DNA of 64,000 nt. It comes from Agrobacterium rosae. Lineage in GTDB: Bacteria; Pseudomonadota; Alphaproteobacteria; Rhizobiales; Rhizobiaceae. The stretch spans positions 244,334 through 308,333 of the forward strand of contig NZ_NXEJ01000012.1 in assembly GCF_002915175.1 (NCBI RefSeq), written 5' to 3'. Each line of letters starts with the position of its first letter. Position 1 is the first letter of the stretch. Below, in pieces: positions 25,775-34,937 of the stretch. The notes under the pieces were generated by a model, which had not been told where the DNA came from, did not search any database, and saw only the letters and a list, made by a program, of their open reading frames with translations. A program made the translations under genes and the position numbers.

Positions 25775-26611
25775 ATGGACAAGCGGGCTCTGGCGGAACT
25801 TTTTCGTGTCCGCTTGCTAGAACTTGTGACACGTTCGGGCGTCACACACTCCGCGTTTGCAGCCGGGATCGGCATTGATCGCTCGGCGCTTTCGCAGCTT
25901 TTGTCGGGTGATTCGGCGCGTCTGCCGCGCGTGGAAACCCTCCTCAACATTGCCGAGCGCCATGCGGTTTCGCTCGATTGGCTTTTGGGCATCTCGCACG
26001 ACCCCGGCCTGACAGGCGAATTGCGACCGAGCTTCGAAATCGAGGAAGGCGGCGAGGATTATACCGATACACTGCTAATGAAATGGCATGCCGAGGCGAC
26101 TGGGTCGAAGATCCGCTATGTTCCAGCACGCATCCCCGACCTGTTGCGGACCCCTCAGATCATAGCCTTCGAAGCCGAGAGCGCGCATCAGAACGTCGGA
26201 CCGCAGGCCAGTGAGACGGCCTTTCGGCTCGATTACAATCGCCAACCGGGCACTGACATGGAGGTCTGCATGCCGTGCGAAACGCTGGAAGCCTTTGCAC
26301 AGGGACAGGGCATGTGGAGCGGGTTGAAAAAAGAGGTCAGAGCCGCACAGCTGCGTTACATGTCCGATCTTATCAATGAGCTGTATCCATCCTTCCGCCT
26401 GTTTCTGTTTTACGAAAAGGAGCGCTTCTCCGTGCCTTACACGATCTTTGGATCGCACCGCGCGGCGATCTTCGTGGGCGGCATGTATCTCGTCCTCAAC
26501 AACGCCGAGTCGATCCGCAAGATGCAGCGCCACTTCGATGAATTGATCCGGTTTACCCGCGTGCATGCGCATGAGAGCGCCGACTATGTGAGATCGCTCA
26601 AGGTTCATTGA
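25775..26611 (+). CDS. XRE-family transcriptional regulator
   Basis: A 278-residue protein with an N-terminal helix-turn-helix (about 5-65; SGVTHSAFAAGIGIDRSALS, RLPRVETLLNIAERH) and a ~200-residue C-terminal domain of unknown ligand. The latter includes SETAFRLDYNR, MPCETLEAF and FVGGMYLVLNN. ATG 25775 with GAGG ahead is preferred to the ATG at 25763. It is divergent to the desaturase gene and shares with it the palindrome at 25745-25762, so it likely regulates that pair and itself. Confidence 0.82.
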   Translation: MDKRALAELFRVRLLELVTRSGVTHSAFAAGIGIDRSALSQLLSGDSARLPRVETLLNIAERHAVSLDWLLGISHDPGLTGELRPSFEIEEGGEDYTDTLLMKWHAEATGSKIRYVPARIPDLLRTPQIIAFEAESAHQNVGPQASETAFRLDYNRQPGTDMEVCMPCETLEAFAQGQGMWSGLKKEVRAAQLRYMSDLINELYPSFRLFLFYEKERFSVPYTIFGSHRAAIFVGGMYLVLNNAESIRKMQRHFDELIRFTRVHAHESADYVRSLKVH

Positions 26612-26721
26612 GAGTAGAGCGATCAAAGGCAGCCTGTTCACTGACCGAAGCTACAGCTCTAGACAGGATATGAACTCTCGGCATCCTTGTGTTATACGAA
26701 AAACGCAAACAAAACTGCCTG

Positions 26722-27882
26722 TCACCGGCGCAATGAACTTCTGGTCTGCGCGATCGAAGCAAGAAGGGCCGCGCCGACTGGAATGATATCATCGTCAAAC
26801 TCGTAGGCTGGATTGTGCAGCGGAGCAGTGTTTTCCTGGCCAATGAAAAAATATGCGCCGGGAACAATATTCAACATATCTGCAAAATCTTCACTCGCCA
26901 TGAACGGTGGGCAATCTGCCGTCACCTGCGTTTCGCCAAGCAGCGAACCTGCTATGTCGACTACTGCTTGTGTCTGAGCATGATGATTGAAAAGCACCGA
27001 GAAAACATTTCGGATATCGACGTCGATCTCTACGCCGTAGAGCGCCTCGCAGCCCTTTGACGCCTGACGCATCTTTTCGCGTATGAGCAATCTCGTCCCT
27101 TCATCCAGAGCGCGGATCGTTCCACCACACTCCACGACGTCAGGGATGACATTGTAAGCTGAGCCAGCCAATATCTTTGTGACCGAAATAACCGCAGAAG
27201 AAATAGGCGAGACGTTTCGTGAGACGATCGTCTGAAGCGACTGGATCAGCGTGTTCATGACAATGACAGGGTCAATCGTCGTATCGGGCAAAGCTGCGTG
27301 ACCTCCCTTGCCCTTGATGCGGATATCGAAGAAGTCGGCCCCTGCCATCGCGGGGCCTCTTGAGATTGCAACCGTTCCTTTGGGATGATGCGGTGCGTTG
27401 TGAAGCGCATAGATTTCATCACACGGGAAACGTTCGAACAGACCGTCGGCTATCATCGCCCGCGAGCCGCCCAATCCTTCTTCAGCGGGTTGGAACACGA
27501 ACATTACAGTCCCTGAGAAATTCCGGGTTTCCGAAAGGAAGCGGGCGGCTCCAAGAAGCATCGTCATGTGTCCATCGTGCCCGCAACCATGAAAGCGATT
27601 GTCATGGCGAGACCGATAGGGAAGATCGGTCAATTCCTGCATTGGCAAAGCGTCCATGTCCGATCGCAAGGCAATCGTCGGGCCTTCACCGTTTTTCAGC
27701 AACCCCACCACGCCGGTCTTGCCGATGCCCCGGTGCACTTCTACGCCCATGTCCTGCAAATGCGTTGCTACGACATCTGAGGTTCGCTCTTCCTCAAACC
27801 CGATTTCGGGATGAGCGTGGAGATCATGGCGGATGGCGACAAGGTCGGGAAGAAAGCTCGTAATGTGATCGATGATTGACAT
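26722..27882 (-). CDS. M20-family amidohydrolase (N-acyl amino acid hydrolase type)
   Basis: A 386-residue zinc peptidase of the M20D/AbgB/hippurate hydrolase group, which cleaves N-acyl amino acids or similar amides. Seen are IRHDLHAHPEIGFEE, LRSDMDALPM with the metal Asp, HGCGHDGHM, QPAEEGLGG with the catalytic Glu pair, GGHAALPD, the dimerisation region, and FMASEDFADML. No signal peptide. ATG 27882 has AAGGA at good spacing; the ATG nine bases upstream has none. It is the last gene of the minus-strand peptide-uptake unit and probably hydrolyses the imported compound. Confidence 0.9.
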   Translation of the reverse strand: MSIIDHITSFLPDLVAIRHDLHAHPEIGFEEERTSDVVATHLQDMGVEVHRGIGKTGVVGLLKNGEGPTIALRSDMDALPMQELTDLPYRSRHDNRFHGCGHDGHMTMLLGAARFLSETRNFSGTVMFVFQPAEEGLGGSRAMIADGLFERFPCDEIYALHNAPHHPKGTVAISRGPAMAGADFFDIRIKGKGGHAALPDTTIDPVIVMNTLIQSLQTIVSRNVSPISSAVISVTKILAGSAYNVIPDVVECGGTIRALDEGTRLLIREKMRQASKGCEALYGVEIDVDIRNVFSVLFNHHAQTQAVVDIAGSLLGETQVTADCPPFMASEDFADMLNIVPGAYFFIGQENTAPLHNPAYEFDDDIIPVGAALLASIAQTRSSLRR

Positions 27883-27900
27883 GCACTTCATTCCTTAGGC

Positions 27901-28878
27901 TTAACCACGGCGCTCGTGGCACGCAACATCAGTTCCGCTCGTTGTTGGCTCAAGTCGAGGTCGGTCTGTCCAGCACCGCTCGACTTTGATCGGGCAGCGG
28001 GTGACAAAAGGACAGCCAGTTGGTGAAGCAAGTGGACTTGGAATTTCGCCGGACAGAACGATCTTCTTGCGTGCTCTTTGCGCCACCGGATCTGCCAGTG
28101 GAATAGCAGATATCAGCGCCTCAGTATAAGGATGGCGTGGCGCTCCGTACACATCATCGGTTTTACCACGTTCGACGATCGTGCCGAGATACATGACCAC
28201 CACGTCGTCGGCGATATGGCGAACGACCGACAAATCGTGAGAGATGAACAGATAGCTCAAATTCAGGTCTCGTTGCAGTTTCATCAGAATGTTGAGGACT
28301 TGCGACCGGATCGAGACATCAAGGGCCGATACGGCCTCGTCACACACGATCAGTTTGGGAGATAGGGCAAGCGCCCTCGCAATCACCACGCGTTGCCTTT
28401 GGCCACCCGATATTTCGTTGGGGAAACGGCTGGCCTGCATGGCTGAAAGACCGACCATCTCCATGAGCTCGGCCACGCGCCTGGCGCGATCCGGACGCGA
28501 CCAGCCACGGATTTTCAGTGGTTCGCCGATGCTGTCGGCAATGGACATCTTGGGATTGAGTGCGGCACTCGGATCCTGAAAGACGATCTGCATCTCGCTT
28601 GAGATGAGTTCGTGTCGTGCCTTCGGCTGCATCGAACTCAGAGGCTTGCCATCAAAATGGATTTCGCCGCTGGTGACGGATGCAAGACCCAGAATTCCGT
28701 ACCCGGTCGTGGACTTGCCGCACCCGCTTTCGCCAACAAGCGCAAGAGTCTTACCGCGTTCGATGTCCATCGAGACGCCATCCACGGCCTTGAGGACGGC
28801 GCGTCCGCCAGATGCTGCAGGCTGGCTGACATTGAAATGTATCTTGAGGTCTTTTACGGAGAGAAGGGGTGAAGTCAT
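27901..28878 (-). CDS. Dipeptide ABC transporter ATPase, DppF/OppF type
   Basis: A 325-residue ATP-binding subunit. Walker [10 protein letters not shown] near residue 50, signature ISGGQRQR, Walker B LIVCDEAVSALD, and the C-terminal oligopeptide extension with CPFVTRCPIKVERC. The four spaced Cys are typical of Opp/Dpp ATPases. It overlaps the DppD-like gene (ATGA). Together with DppD it powers the DppB/DppC permease encoded upstream in the same unit. Confidence 0.92.
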   Translation of the reverse strand: MTSPLLSVKDLKIHFNVSQPAASGGRAVLKAVDGVSMDIERGKTLALVGESGCGKSTTGYGILGLASVTSGEIHFDGKPLSSMQPKARHELISSEMQIVFQDPSAALNPKMSIADSIGEPLKIRGWSRPDRARRVAELMEMVGLSAMQASRFPNEISGGQRQRVVIARALALSPKLIVCDEAVSALDVSIRSQVLNILMKLQRDLNLSYLFISHDLSVVRHIADDVVVMYLGTIVERGKTDDVYGAPRHPYTEALISAIPLADPVAQRARKKIVLSGEIPSPLASPTGCPFVTRCPIKVERCWTDRPRLEPTTSGTDVACHERRG

Positions 28879-29876
28879 GCCAGTTCCACCGTTCTTTCAG
28901 CGTGCCAACATTCACGCAGGTGAGTGTCTCCGCCGACGGCGCGGCCATTCGGCGCAGGTTCTGTGGCTGGCTGTATTTCGCAAATCGCATCGCTCAAGGG
29001 ACAGCGATTGCGGAAACGACAGCCAGCAGGCCAGTTGCCAACATCGGGAACTGTGCCTTTTATTGTGTTAAGTTCTGTTTTGCGTGTCCCAGAAAGCTTG
29101 GGGATCGTCGTCAGCAGAAGTTTTGTGTAGGGATGCGCTGGCGCGGCAAACACGTCGTCCACCAAACCTGTCTCCACAATTCTGCCCGCATACATAACAG
29201 CCACGCGGTCAGCCATCTCGGCCACGACGCCCATGTCGTGGGTAATCAGCAGGATGGACATGCCGGTTTCCTGTCGGAGGCTCTTCATGAGGTCGAGGAT
29301 GGACGCCTGGATGGTCACATCAAGCGCCGTCGTCGGCTCGTCGGCAATCAGAAGTTTCGGCTTGGAGATCAGCGCTGCCGCAATCGAGACACGCTGGCAC
29401 ATGCCGCCGGAGAGCTCGAAGGCGTACTGGCTGTAGCGTCGCTCAGGGTCGGAGATACCGACGCGGCGCATGATCTCGATGGCCGTCTCTTTGGCTTCGG
29501 CCTTGCCGGTTCCGCGATTAAGAATGAGAGCTTCGGCAATCTGGTCACCGACATGCATCAGGGGATTGAGCGCGGCAATCGGCTCCTGGAAGATCACCGA
29601 CATATTGGCACTGCAAAAGGCTCGTCGGTCTTTCGGACTCAGATTGACGACATCCCTATCGGCAATCCGCAGATTTCCCTGCATCTTAGCCGCGTCTGGT
29701 AGGAGCCCCAGAATAGACAGTGCCGTCATGCTCTTGCCACAGCCACTTTCGCCGACGATGGCCAGTATCTCGCCCTGCTGTATTGAAAGGTCAATCCCAT
29801 CGACAATCGCGGCGCCATCGATGCTGACGCGTAGCCCTTCCACATTCAACAGCGGCACCGATTGCCCAACCATCAC
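28875..29876 (-). CDS. Dipeptide ABC transporter ATPase, DppD/OppD type
   Basis: A 333-residue partner ATPase. Walker [11 protein letters not shown]-loop VIFQEP, signature ELSGGMCQR, Walker [13 protein letters not shown], switch His in LLITHDMG, and the C-terminal [14 protein letters not shown] cysteine element. It starts inside the stop of the gamma-glutamyltransferase gene. The order here (transferase between the ATPases and the rest) shows that the enzymes and the importer are expressed together. Confidence 0.92.
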   Translation of the reverse strand: MMVGQSVPLLNVEGLRVSIDGAAIVDGIDLSIQQGEILAIVGESGCGKSMTALSILGLLPDAAKMQGNLRIADRDVVNLSPKDRRAFCSANMSVIFQEPIAALNPLMHVGDQIAEALILNRGTGKAEAKETAIEIMRRVGISDPERRYSQYAFELSGGMCQRVSIAAALISKPKLLIADEPTTALDVTIQASILDLMKSLRQETGMSILLITHDMGVVAEMADRVAVMYAGRIVETGLVDDVFAAPAHPYTKLLLTTIPKLSGTRKTELNTIKGTVPDVGNWPAGCRFRNRCPLSDAICEIQPATEPAPNGRAVGGDTHLRECWHAERTVELA

Positions 29877-31438
29877 GTTGCCTCCTTGCCGGTCTTGCCC
29901 TCAGCCGCCACATGGGCCCAGGGGCTGTAGGGGTGCGCCTGGCCGACACGCATGCCGTCGCTTCTGATCATCACAGCCGACGGGATCGCAAAATTGACCG
30001 GGTAGAGCGCATTGTCGACAATCTCTACCGGATAGTGTTTGGATACGGCAGCGGCGATGTCGTCCGCATCGCGTTGGTCGATCTTGATCGTCGGCGTGCT
30101 GCTGTCTATGCGGGGGCGATGAAATGCGTCTTCGAGCGTCAATCCGTAATCGACAACATAGGAAACAAGCTGCGTCAGCGCCGGGAAAATCTGGCGACCA
30201 CCCGCGGCGCCGATGGCCATAAACGGCTGTCCATCCTTGCGCAGTACGAGCGGGCACATATTGGCAAGCGGCTTCACACCTGCAGCGATAGAGTTCGGGT
30301 GGCCCGGGCGCGGATCGAACCACATCACGCCATTGTTCATCAAAAAGCCGGTTTCCGGCAACGCGACCTTCGATCCGAACCGGGACAGGAGCGTGTTTGT
30401 CAGTGAGACCATGTTGCCATGGGCATCGACCACGCTGATATGGCTGGTGCAATCACCATCTGGTGTCGCCGCCTGTCCCATCGTGGTCAGCCGTTTCCGA
30501 TAGGACGTGCGTGCCGCGGTGGCATAGGCAACGGCTGAGGTCGCATCCGGCGTTGCCTGAGCCGAAAGAGAATTCGCAAGCAACTCCATCGCGTCGATAA
30601 AGCTCGGCCCGCCGCTCAATCCCGGCATCACATTGATTTCGACCCCACGGTAATCCATCGTCCTGGGTTCGACCCAGCGCGGCTGGTAGGAGGCGAGATC
30701 TTGCAGATCGATGGGCGAGCCACCCGCGCTGAGGTCACGCACCAGACTTTTGGCGATATCACCTTCATAAAAGTCACGCGCACCCACTTCTGCCAGCCGC
30801 CTCAGAACCTTTGCTTTGGCTTTCATAGGACGATAGACGTCTGCGGCACGGTCTGAAGTGCGGGGCGGTTTTCCATTCTCCATGAAGAGATCAGAGGTCG
30901 TCGGGAACGTCGACAGCGTTGCCCATTCGGTCGCGATACAGAAACAGGAATACCAGTCCATCAGCAGACCGCGCTCGGCGTGCTTTATGGCAGGCGCGAG
31001 TGCCTCGGCCCAGCTCAATGTCCCAAAGCGCACAAGTGCCTCGGAAAAGCCTGCAATGGTTCCCGGGACGCATATGGATGAGTAACCGATGAGGTTACGG
31101 TCGTCTTTCACACCCGGCCAATTGAACCAGTCACCGCCTTGGTCGCCAGTGATCGGATAGCTCTCCGGGTTCAGTCTGCGCGATGATTTCACACCAAAAT
31201 CAAGACCATGGACCTCGCCGGTTTTCACGTCCGCGTGGAGCAGAAACCCGCCTCCGCCTATGCCCGAAAGCCATGGCTCCACGATGCTCAGGACAAGGCC
31301 TGTGACGACTGCGGCATCCATGGCGTTTCCGCCTTTTGCCAGAACATCCGCCCCGGCTTCCGCAGCGAAACGGTTCTGGGCCGAAACGATGCCGGCGCGA
31401 CTTTCGACGGAAGGTTTCTGTATTGTCCAGGTCTGCAT
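29873..31438 (-). CDS. ggt: Gamma-glutamyltransferase family enzyme
   Basis: A 521-residue N-terminal-nucleophile hydrolase that cleaves or transfers gamma-glutamyl groups. The self-processing site reads CTSHISVVD (about residue 335), the Thr becoming the nucleophile of the small subunit. Other marks are NAMDAAVVTGLVLSIVEP, GIGGGGFLL and GGRQIFPALTQ. No signal peptide was seen, so it acts in the cytoplasm, unlike periplasmic glutathione-degrading forms. The ATG at 31438 follows GGAATAG and starts right after the deacetylase gene. A longer in-frame start would overlap that gene by 65 bp. Context suggests removal of a gamma-glutamyl group from an imported conjugate (inference). Confidence 0.88.
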   Translation of the reverse strand: MQTWTIQKPSVESRAGIVSAQNRFAAEAGADVLAKGGNAMDAAVVTGLVLSIVEPWLSGIGGGGFLLHADVKTGEVHGLDFGVKSSRRLNPESYPITGDQGGDWFNWPGVKDDRNLIGYSSICVPGTIAGFSEALVRFGTLSWAEALAPAIKHAERGLLMDWYSCFCIATEWATLSTFPTTSDLFMENGKPPRTSDRAADVYRPMKAKAKVLRRLAEVGARDFYEGDIAKSLVRDLSAGGSPIDLQDLASYQPRWVEPRTMDYRGVEINVMPGLSGGPSFIDAMELLANSLSAQATPDATSAVAYATAARTSYRKRLTTMGQAATPDGDCTSHISVVDAHGNMVSLTNTLLSRFGSKVALPETGFLMNNGVMWFDPRPGHPNSIAAGVKPLANMCPLVLRKDGQPFMAIGAAGGRQIFPALTQLVSYVVDYGLTLEDAFHRPRIDSSTPTIKIDQRDADDIAAAVSKHYPVEIVDNALYPVNFAIPSAVMIRSDGMRVGQAHPYSPWAHVAAEGKTGKEAT

Positions 31439-31442
31439 AAGG

Positions 31443-32345
31443 CTATTCCATGTTTGTGCGGGTTTTGAAACCCACCGGTATTTCGGCATCGACGTGATAT
31501 CTGTCACGATTGGGCGAGTTTAGGTGATGTCTGGCGATGTCGCCGACGGTGGCGATCCACACGTTTTTTTCCTGCGTGACGAGGTCGAGCAGCTTTTCGA
31601 GGAGATGGATGCGGTGCGCCCTTCCGGAAATCCAGTCATGGACGGTCAGCATCAGCATGCCACCGTAACGGTGCAGGTTTTGCCACTCGTCACGCCATAT
31701 TTCGAAAACAGCCTGTGGCGACGCCGGTGGCCAGTGGTCAACTCCGCCGCCTAAAAATTTGAAATAAATGGCGTCATCGATTGCCCATTGCACCGGAACC
31801 TCAGCGACATCGCCAATGGTGTATGGATGATCGAAGCCCGACAGCGATGTATCGTAAAGCCCGTGGCGCTTGATCTCCGCCAGCATATGAGGCGTCAGCT
31901 CCCACGCGGGTGAGCGAAAACCGGCCGGTTTTATCCCCGTTTGGCTGCGGAAAATATCGAGTGACCGTTCAAGCGCCTCGGAGAACTCGTCATCGCTCGT
32001 CTGCGAGACGATTTCATGAAAGTAGCCATGCAAACCGATTTCGTGGCCTCGCTCGACCATAGCTGGCAGCAGCTCAGGATAGAACTCGGCCACTGAACCC
32101 GGCACGAAAAAACTGCCTTTGATGTCGTATCGATCCAGCAAGTCAAAGATGCGCCAGATCCCGACCCGGGGACCAAAGCGCCGCTGCTCCAACTGACCAA
32201 GATATCGTGGAGACGCGTCGTCCCGGTTCTGCCAGAGCCACGGGGAATCGGCATCGACATCGACAGAAAAAGAAAAGGCGCTGTTCTTGCCGTCAGGCCA
32301 TTGATAGTTAGGCCATGGACCTGAATTCTTCAAATGATTTGTCAA
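31443..32345 (-). CDS. Polysaccharide-deacetylase-fold hydrolase (PuuE/NodB superfamily)
   Basis: A 300-residue metal-dependent amide hydrolase. Metal-site motifs are SVDVDADSPWL (Asp pair), GHEIGLHGYFHE (His-x3-His) and AGFRSPAWELTP, in the style of the PuuE/allantoinase-type branch rather than true chitin deacetylases. A C-terminal LTVHDW motif is also typical. No signal peptide, so the substrate is intracellular. It overlaps the SDR gene start region (ATGA-type overlap at 32342-32345). Probably another hydrolytic step on the imported compound. Confidence 0.85.
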   Translation of the reverse strand: MTNHLKNSGPWPNYQWPDGKNSAFSFSVDVDADSPWLWQNRDDASPRYLGQLEQRRFGPRVGIWRIFDLLDRYDIKGSFFVPGSVAEFYPELLPAMVERGHEIGLHGYFHEIVSQTSDDEFSEALERSLDIFRSQTGIKPAGFRSPAWELTPHMLAEIKRHGLYDTSLSGFDHPYTIGDVAEVPVQWAIDDAIYFKFLGGGVDHWPPASPQAVFEIWRDEWQNLHRYGGMLMLTVHDWISGRAHRIHLLEKLLDLVTQEKNVWIATVGDIARHHLNSPNRDRYHVDAEIPVGFKTRTNME

Positions 32346-33127
32346 AGCGCGGTCCTCTTGTCTTGAAAGACCGTCATCACCCCTGCGGAATTGCCTCCAT
32401 CGACGGTGAGCGTCGCGCCGGTCACATAAGCTGCGGTGTCACCAGCGAGGTAAAACAGCGCGTCGGTGACATCCTTTGCGGACGATGCCCTGCCCAGCGG
32501 GATGGTGTTTGTCACGGTATTGACGTGGTCATCGGTGAGCTTGCTGACGGCGCTGCCTGCTGCAAAGCCGGGCTCGAGCGCATTTACGCGAATGCCATAT
32601 TCCGCAAGCTCGAGAGAGAACCCTTTGGTCAAGCGATCGAGCGCTGTCTTCGAAACGCAATACGGAACAACGGTGCGACGCATCTTGCGGGCGGCACCAG
32701 AGGAGATGTTGACGATATTGCCCCGCACCTTCTCCTTGATCATCAACAGAGCCATGCCGCGCGTAATCGCAAAGGGAGCGCGCAGATTGATGTCGAAAAT
32801 CTGGTCCCATTCCGCGACATCGATATCCAGAAGGAAGCCGCTTGGGTAGATGCCGGCATTGTTCACGACAACATCCGGTGCACCCCAGTTGTTTCCGACA
32901 GCGTCCACAAGTCCCTGGATAGACTGTGCATCCGTGAGATCGCAGGTGTGAACAAACGATTGTTCGGTCAGGCTCAGCCGTGCAGCAAGTGTGTCGAGTT
33001 CTGCTGTTCGGGCATCGGTGAGACACAAATGCGCACCTGCTGAATGGAGCGCCTCGACAATCCATTGACCGATGACGCCACACGCACCTGTCACAACGAT
33101 CCGTTTACCGGAAAAACCGCTACTCAT
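32342..33127 (-). CDS. Short-chain dehydrogenase/reductase
   Basis: A 261-residue SDR. A nucleotide-binding TGACGVIGQ, NNAG in VVVNNAGIYPSG, catalytic Ser in NISSGAA and YCVSK for Tyr-x3-Lys are all present. Asp at the end of beta-2 (LTDART) suggests NAD preference. The substrate is unknown; a sugar or alcohol moiety released from the imported compound is a guess from context. Four-base overlap with the deacetylase gene and a 4-bp gap to the DppC gene. Confidence 0.9.
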   Translation of the reverse strand: MSSGFSGKRIVVTGACGVIGQWIVEALHSAGAHLCLTDARTAELDTLAARLSLTEQSFVHTCDLTDAQSIQGLVDAVGNNWGAPDVVVNNAGIYPSGFLLDIDVAEWDQIFDINLRAPFAITRGMALLMIKEKVRGNIVNISSGAARKMRRTVVPYCVSKTALDRLTKGFSLELAEYGIRVNALEPGFAAGSAVSKLTDDHVNTVTNTIPLGRASSAKDVTDALFYLAGDTAAYVTGATLTVDGGNSAGVMTVFQDKRTAL

Positions 33128-33131
33128 AGAA

Positions 33132-34001
33132 CTACCTCATTTTGGGGTCGAAGCGATCACGAAGCTGGTCGCCGAGCATGTTGACGGAAAGGACAAGGAG
33201 AAACAGGCAGATGCCGGGGAACGTGGCGATCCACCAGGCGGTGGCCACATAATTGCGCCCCACGCTGAGCATCGCGCCCCAGCTGGCGGTGGGTGGTTGG
33301 ACACCCAGTCCGAGGAAAGAAAGCCCCGCCTCAAACAGCACCATGAGGCCAAACTCCAGCGTTGCGACAACGATCAGCGCACCCATGATGTTTGGCAGGA
33401 CATGGCGCAGAAGAACGTGCAGAGTACCGGCACCCATGAAGCGCGACAACCGCACATAGGGCATATTGGCGACGGACAGAGTCTGGCCGTAGGCAACACG
33501 GGCGTAGCGTGGCCAGCGTGTCAGCGCCAGGACGATCACGACATTGACGAGGCCGGGACCAAGGATCGCGACAGTTATGATGGCCAGCAGGATGGCTGGA
33601 ATGGAAAGGAAGATGTCGGTCAGGCGCATGATGACCGTCTCGACCACGCCACGGGCGTAACCAGCGATCATTCCAAGCGCAGTGCCGACGATGCCGGAGA
33701 GGATGACAGACGAGAACGCAACGAAGAGCGACACGCGTGCGCCATATATCAGACGGCTTACTAGATCACGACCAAGCTCGTCGCTGCCCAGTGCGTAAAA
33801 CACGTTGCGTGCGGTTGTGCCCGGGACTTTCAGTCGCCCCAGAAGATTTTGTGTGTTGGGATCATAGGGCGCAATGAGGGGTGCGAAGATGGCAGCCAGC
33901 ACGAAGAGCGCCATGATGATGATGAATGGCAGCGCCTTAAGATTGCGACGCAGACGTCTGGGGTTTGTGCGCGGAGATGCCGCCGATACTGCGCCGCTCA
34001 T
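33132..34001 (-). CDS. Dipeptide ABC transporter permease, DppC type
   Basis: A 289-residue inner-membrane permease with an N-terminal helix (FIIIMALFVLAAIFAPLI), the DppC-typical NTQNLLGRLKVPG/LGSDELGRDLVSRLIYG region, and five further helices with the EAA loop. ATG 34001 overlaps the DppB stop (ATGA); upstream sequence in this frame is only shadow. It forms the channel with DppB. Confidence 0.92.
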   Translation of the reverse strand: MSGAVSAASPRTNPRRLRRNLKALPFIIIMALFVLAAIFAPLIAPYDPNTQNLLGRLKVPGTTARNVFYALGSDELGRDLVSRLIYGARVSLFVAFSSVILSGIVGTALGMIAGYARGVVETVIMRLTDIFLSIPAILLAIITVAILGPGLVNVVIVLALTRWPRYARVAYGQTLSVANMPYVRLSRFMGAGTLHVLLRHVLPNIMGALIVVATLEFGLMVLFEAGLSFLGLGVQPPTASWGAMLSVGRNYVATAWWIATFPGICLFLLVLSVNMLGDQLRDRFDPKMR

Positions 34002-34924
34002 CGCTTGATCTCCAGTTTGATGCGCGGATCGACAACGCTGTAGAGAACGTCTGCAAGGATGTTCAGCGCGATGGTCACGAAAGCCCCCATGATGACGACG
34101 CCCTGAACGATGAGAAAATCGCGGGAAATGATAGACTGCACCGTCAGCTGCCCAAGGCCCGGCCATGCAAAGACCGTTTCCACGATCACGGCACCGGCGA
34201 GAAGATTGGAGATTTCGAGTGCGGCGACGGTGATGACGGGTATGGATGCGTTTCTCAGAAGATGTTTGACCACCAGTCGCCCCAGCGGCACGCCACGGGC
34301 GCGTGCTGTCCTGACATAGTCCTTGGAGAGTTCATCGATCAGCGCCGTGCGCGTCACACGGGCAAAGGTCGCCATGCTGATCAGCCCTAGTGCAATGGAG
34401 GGCAAGATGAGGTGTTCGAAACCGCCTGCCGATGACGGCGGCAGCCAGCCGAGTTTCACGGCAAAAAACATGATGAGCAGAATACCGCTCCAGAATGTCG
34501 GGAGGCTTTGCGCCGCCAGCACAACGCCAGCCAGAAACACACTGACCGGATTGCGGTGAAACAGCGCTAGAAAGATTCCGACCGGAATACCGATGCCACA
34601 GGCTACGAAGAGCGCGCCACCGGCGAGCATCAATGTGTAAGGCAGTCTCGACGCGATGATATCGATTACCGGCACGTTCTGGATGATCGATCGCCCGAAA
34701 TCGAACCGCATCAGGTCCAGAAGAAAGGAAGCATATTGAACGAGAAGCGGCCGGTCGAAGCCGAGGGAACGCCGCATCGCTTCGATATCTTGAAGCGATG
34801 CCGTTTCGGGTACCAGCAGGAAGGTCGGGTCGCCCGTCAGACGCTGAAGAAAGAAGATGAGCGTCGTGACGCCGAAAACCACGACCAAAGCCTCGCCCAG
34901 TCGTTTGATAAGAAAATGTTTCAT
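33998..34924 (-). CDS. Dipeptide ABC transporter permease, DppB type
   Basis: A 308-residue permease with six predicted helices. It starts MKHFLIKRLGEALVVVFGVT, has the SLGFDRPLLVQYASFL periplasmic region, and the EAA loop KDYVRTARARGVPLGRLVVK. It lies 13 bp after the first binding-protein gene and is coupled to the DppC gene. No defects seen. Confidence 0.92.
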   Translation of the reverse strand: MKHFLIKRLGEALVVVFGVTTLIFFLQRLTGDPTFLLVPETASLQDIEAMRRSLGFDRPLLVQYASFLLDLMRFDFGRSIIQNVPVIDIIASRLPYTLMLAGGALFVACGIGIPVGIFLALFHRNPVSVFLAGVVLAAQSLPTFWSGILLIMFFAVKLGWLPPSSAGGFEHLILPSIALGLISMATFARVTRTALIDELSKDYVRTARARGVPLGRLVVKHLLRNASIPVITVAALEISNLLAGAVIVETVFAWPGLGQLTVQSIISRDFLIVQGVVIMGAFVTIALNILADVLYSVVDPRIKLEIKR

Positions 34925-34937
34925 GATGCTGCCAACA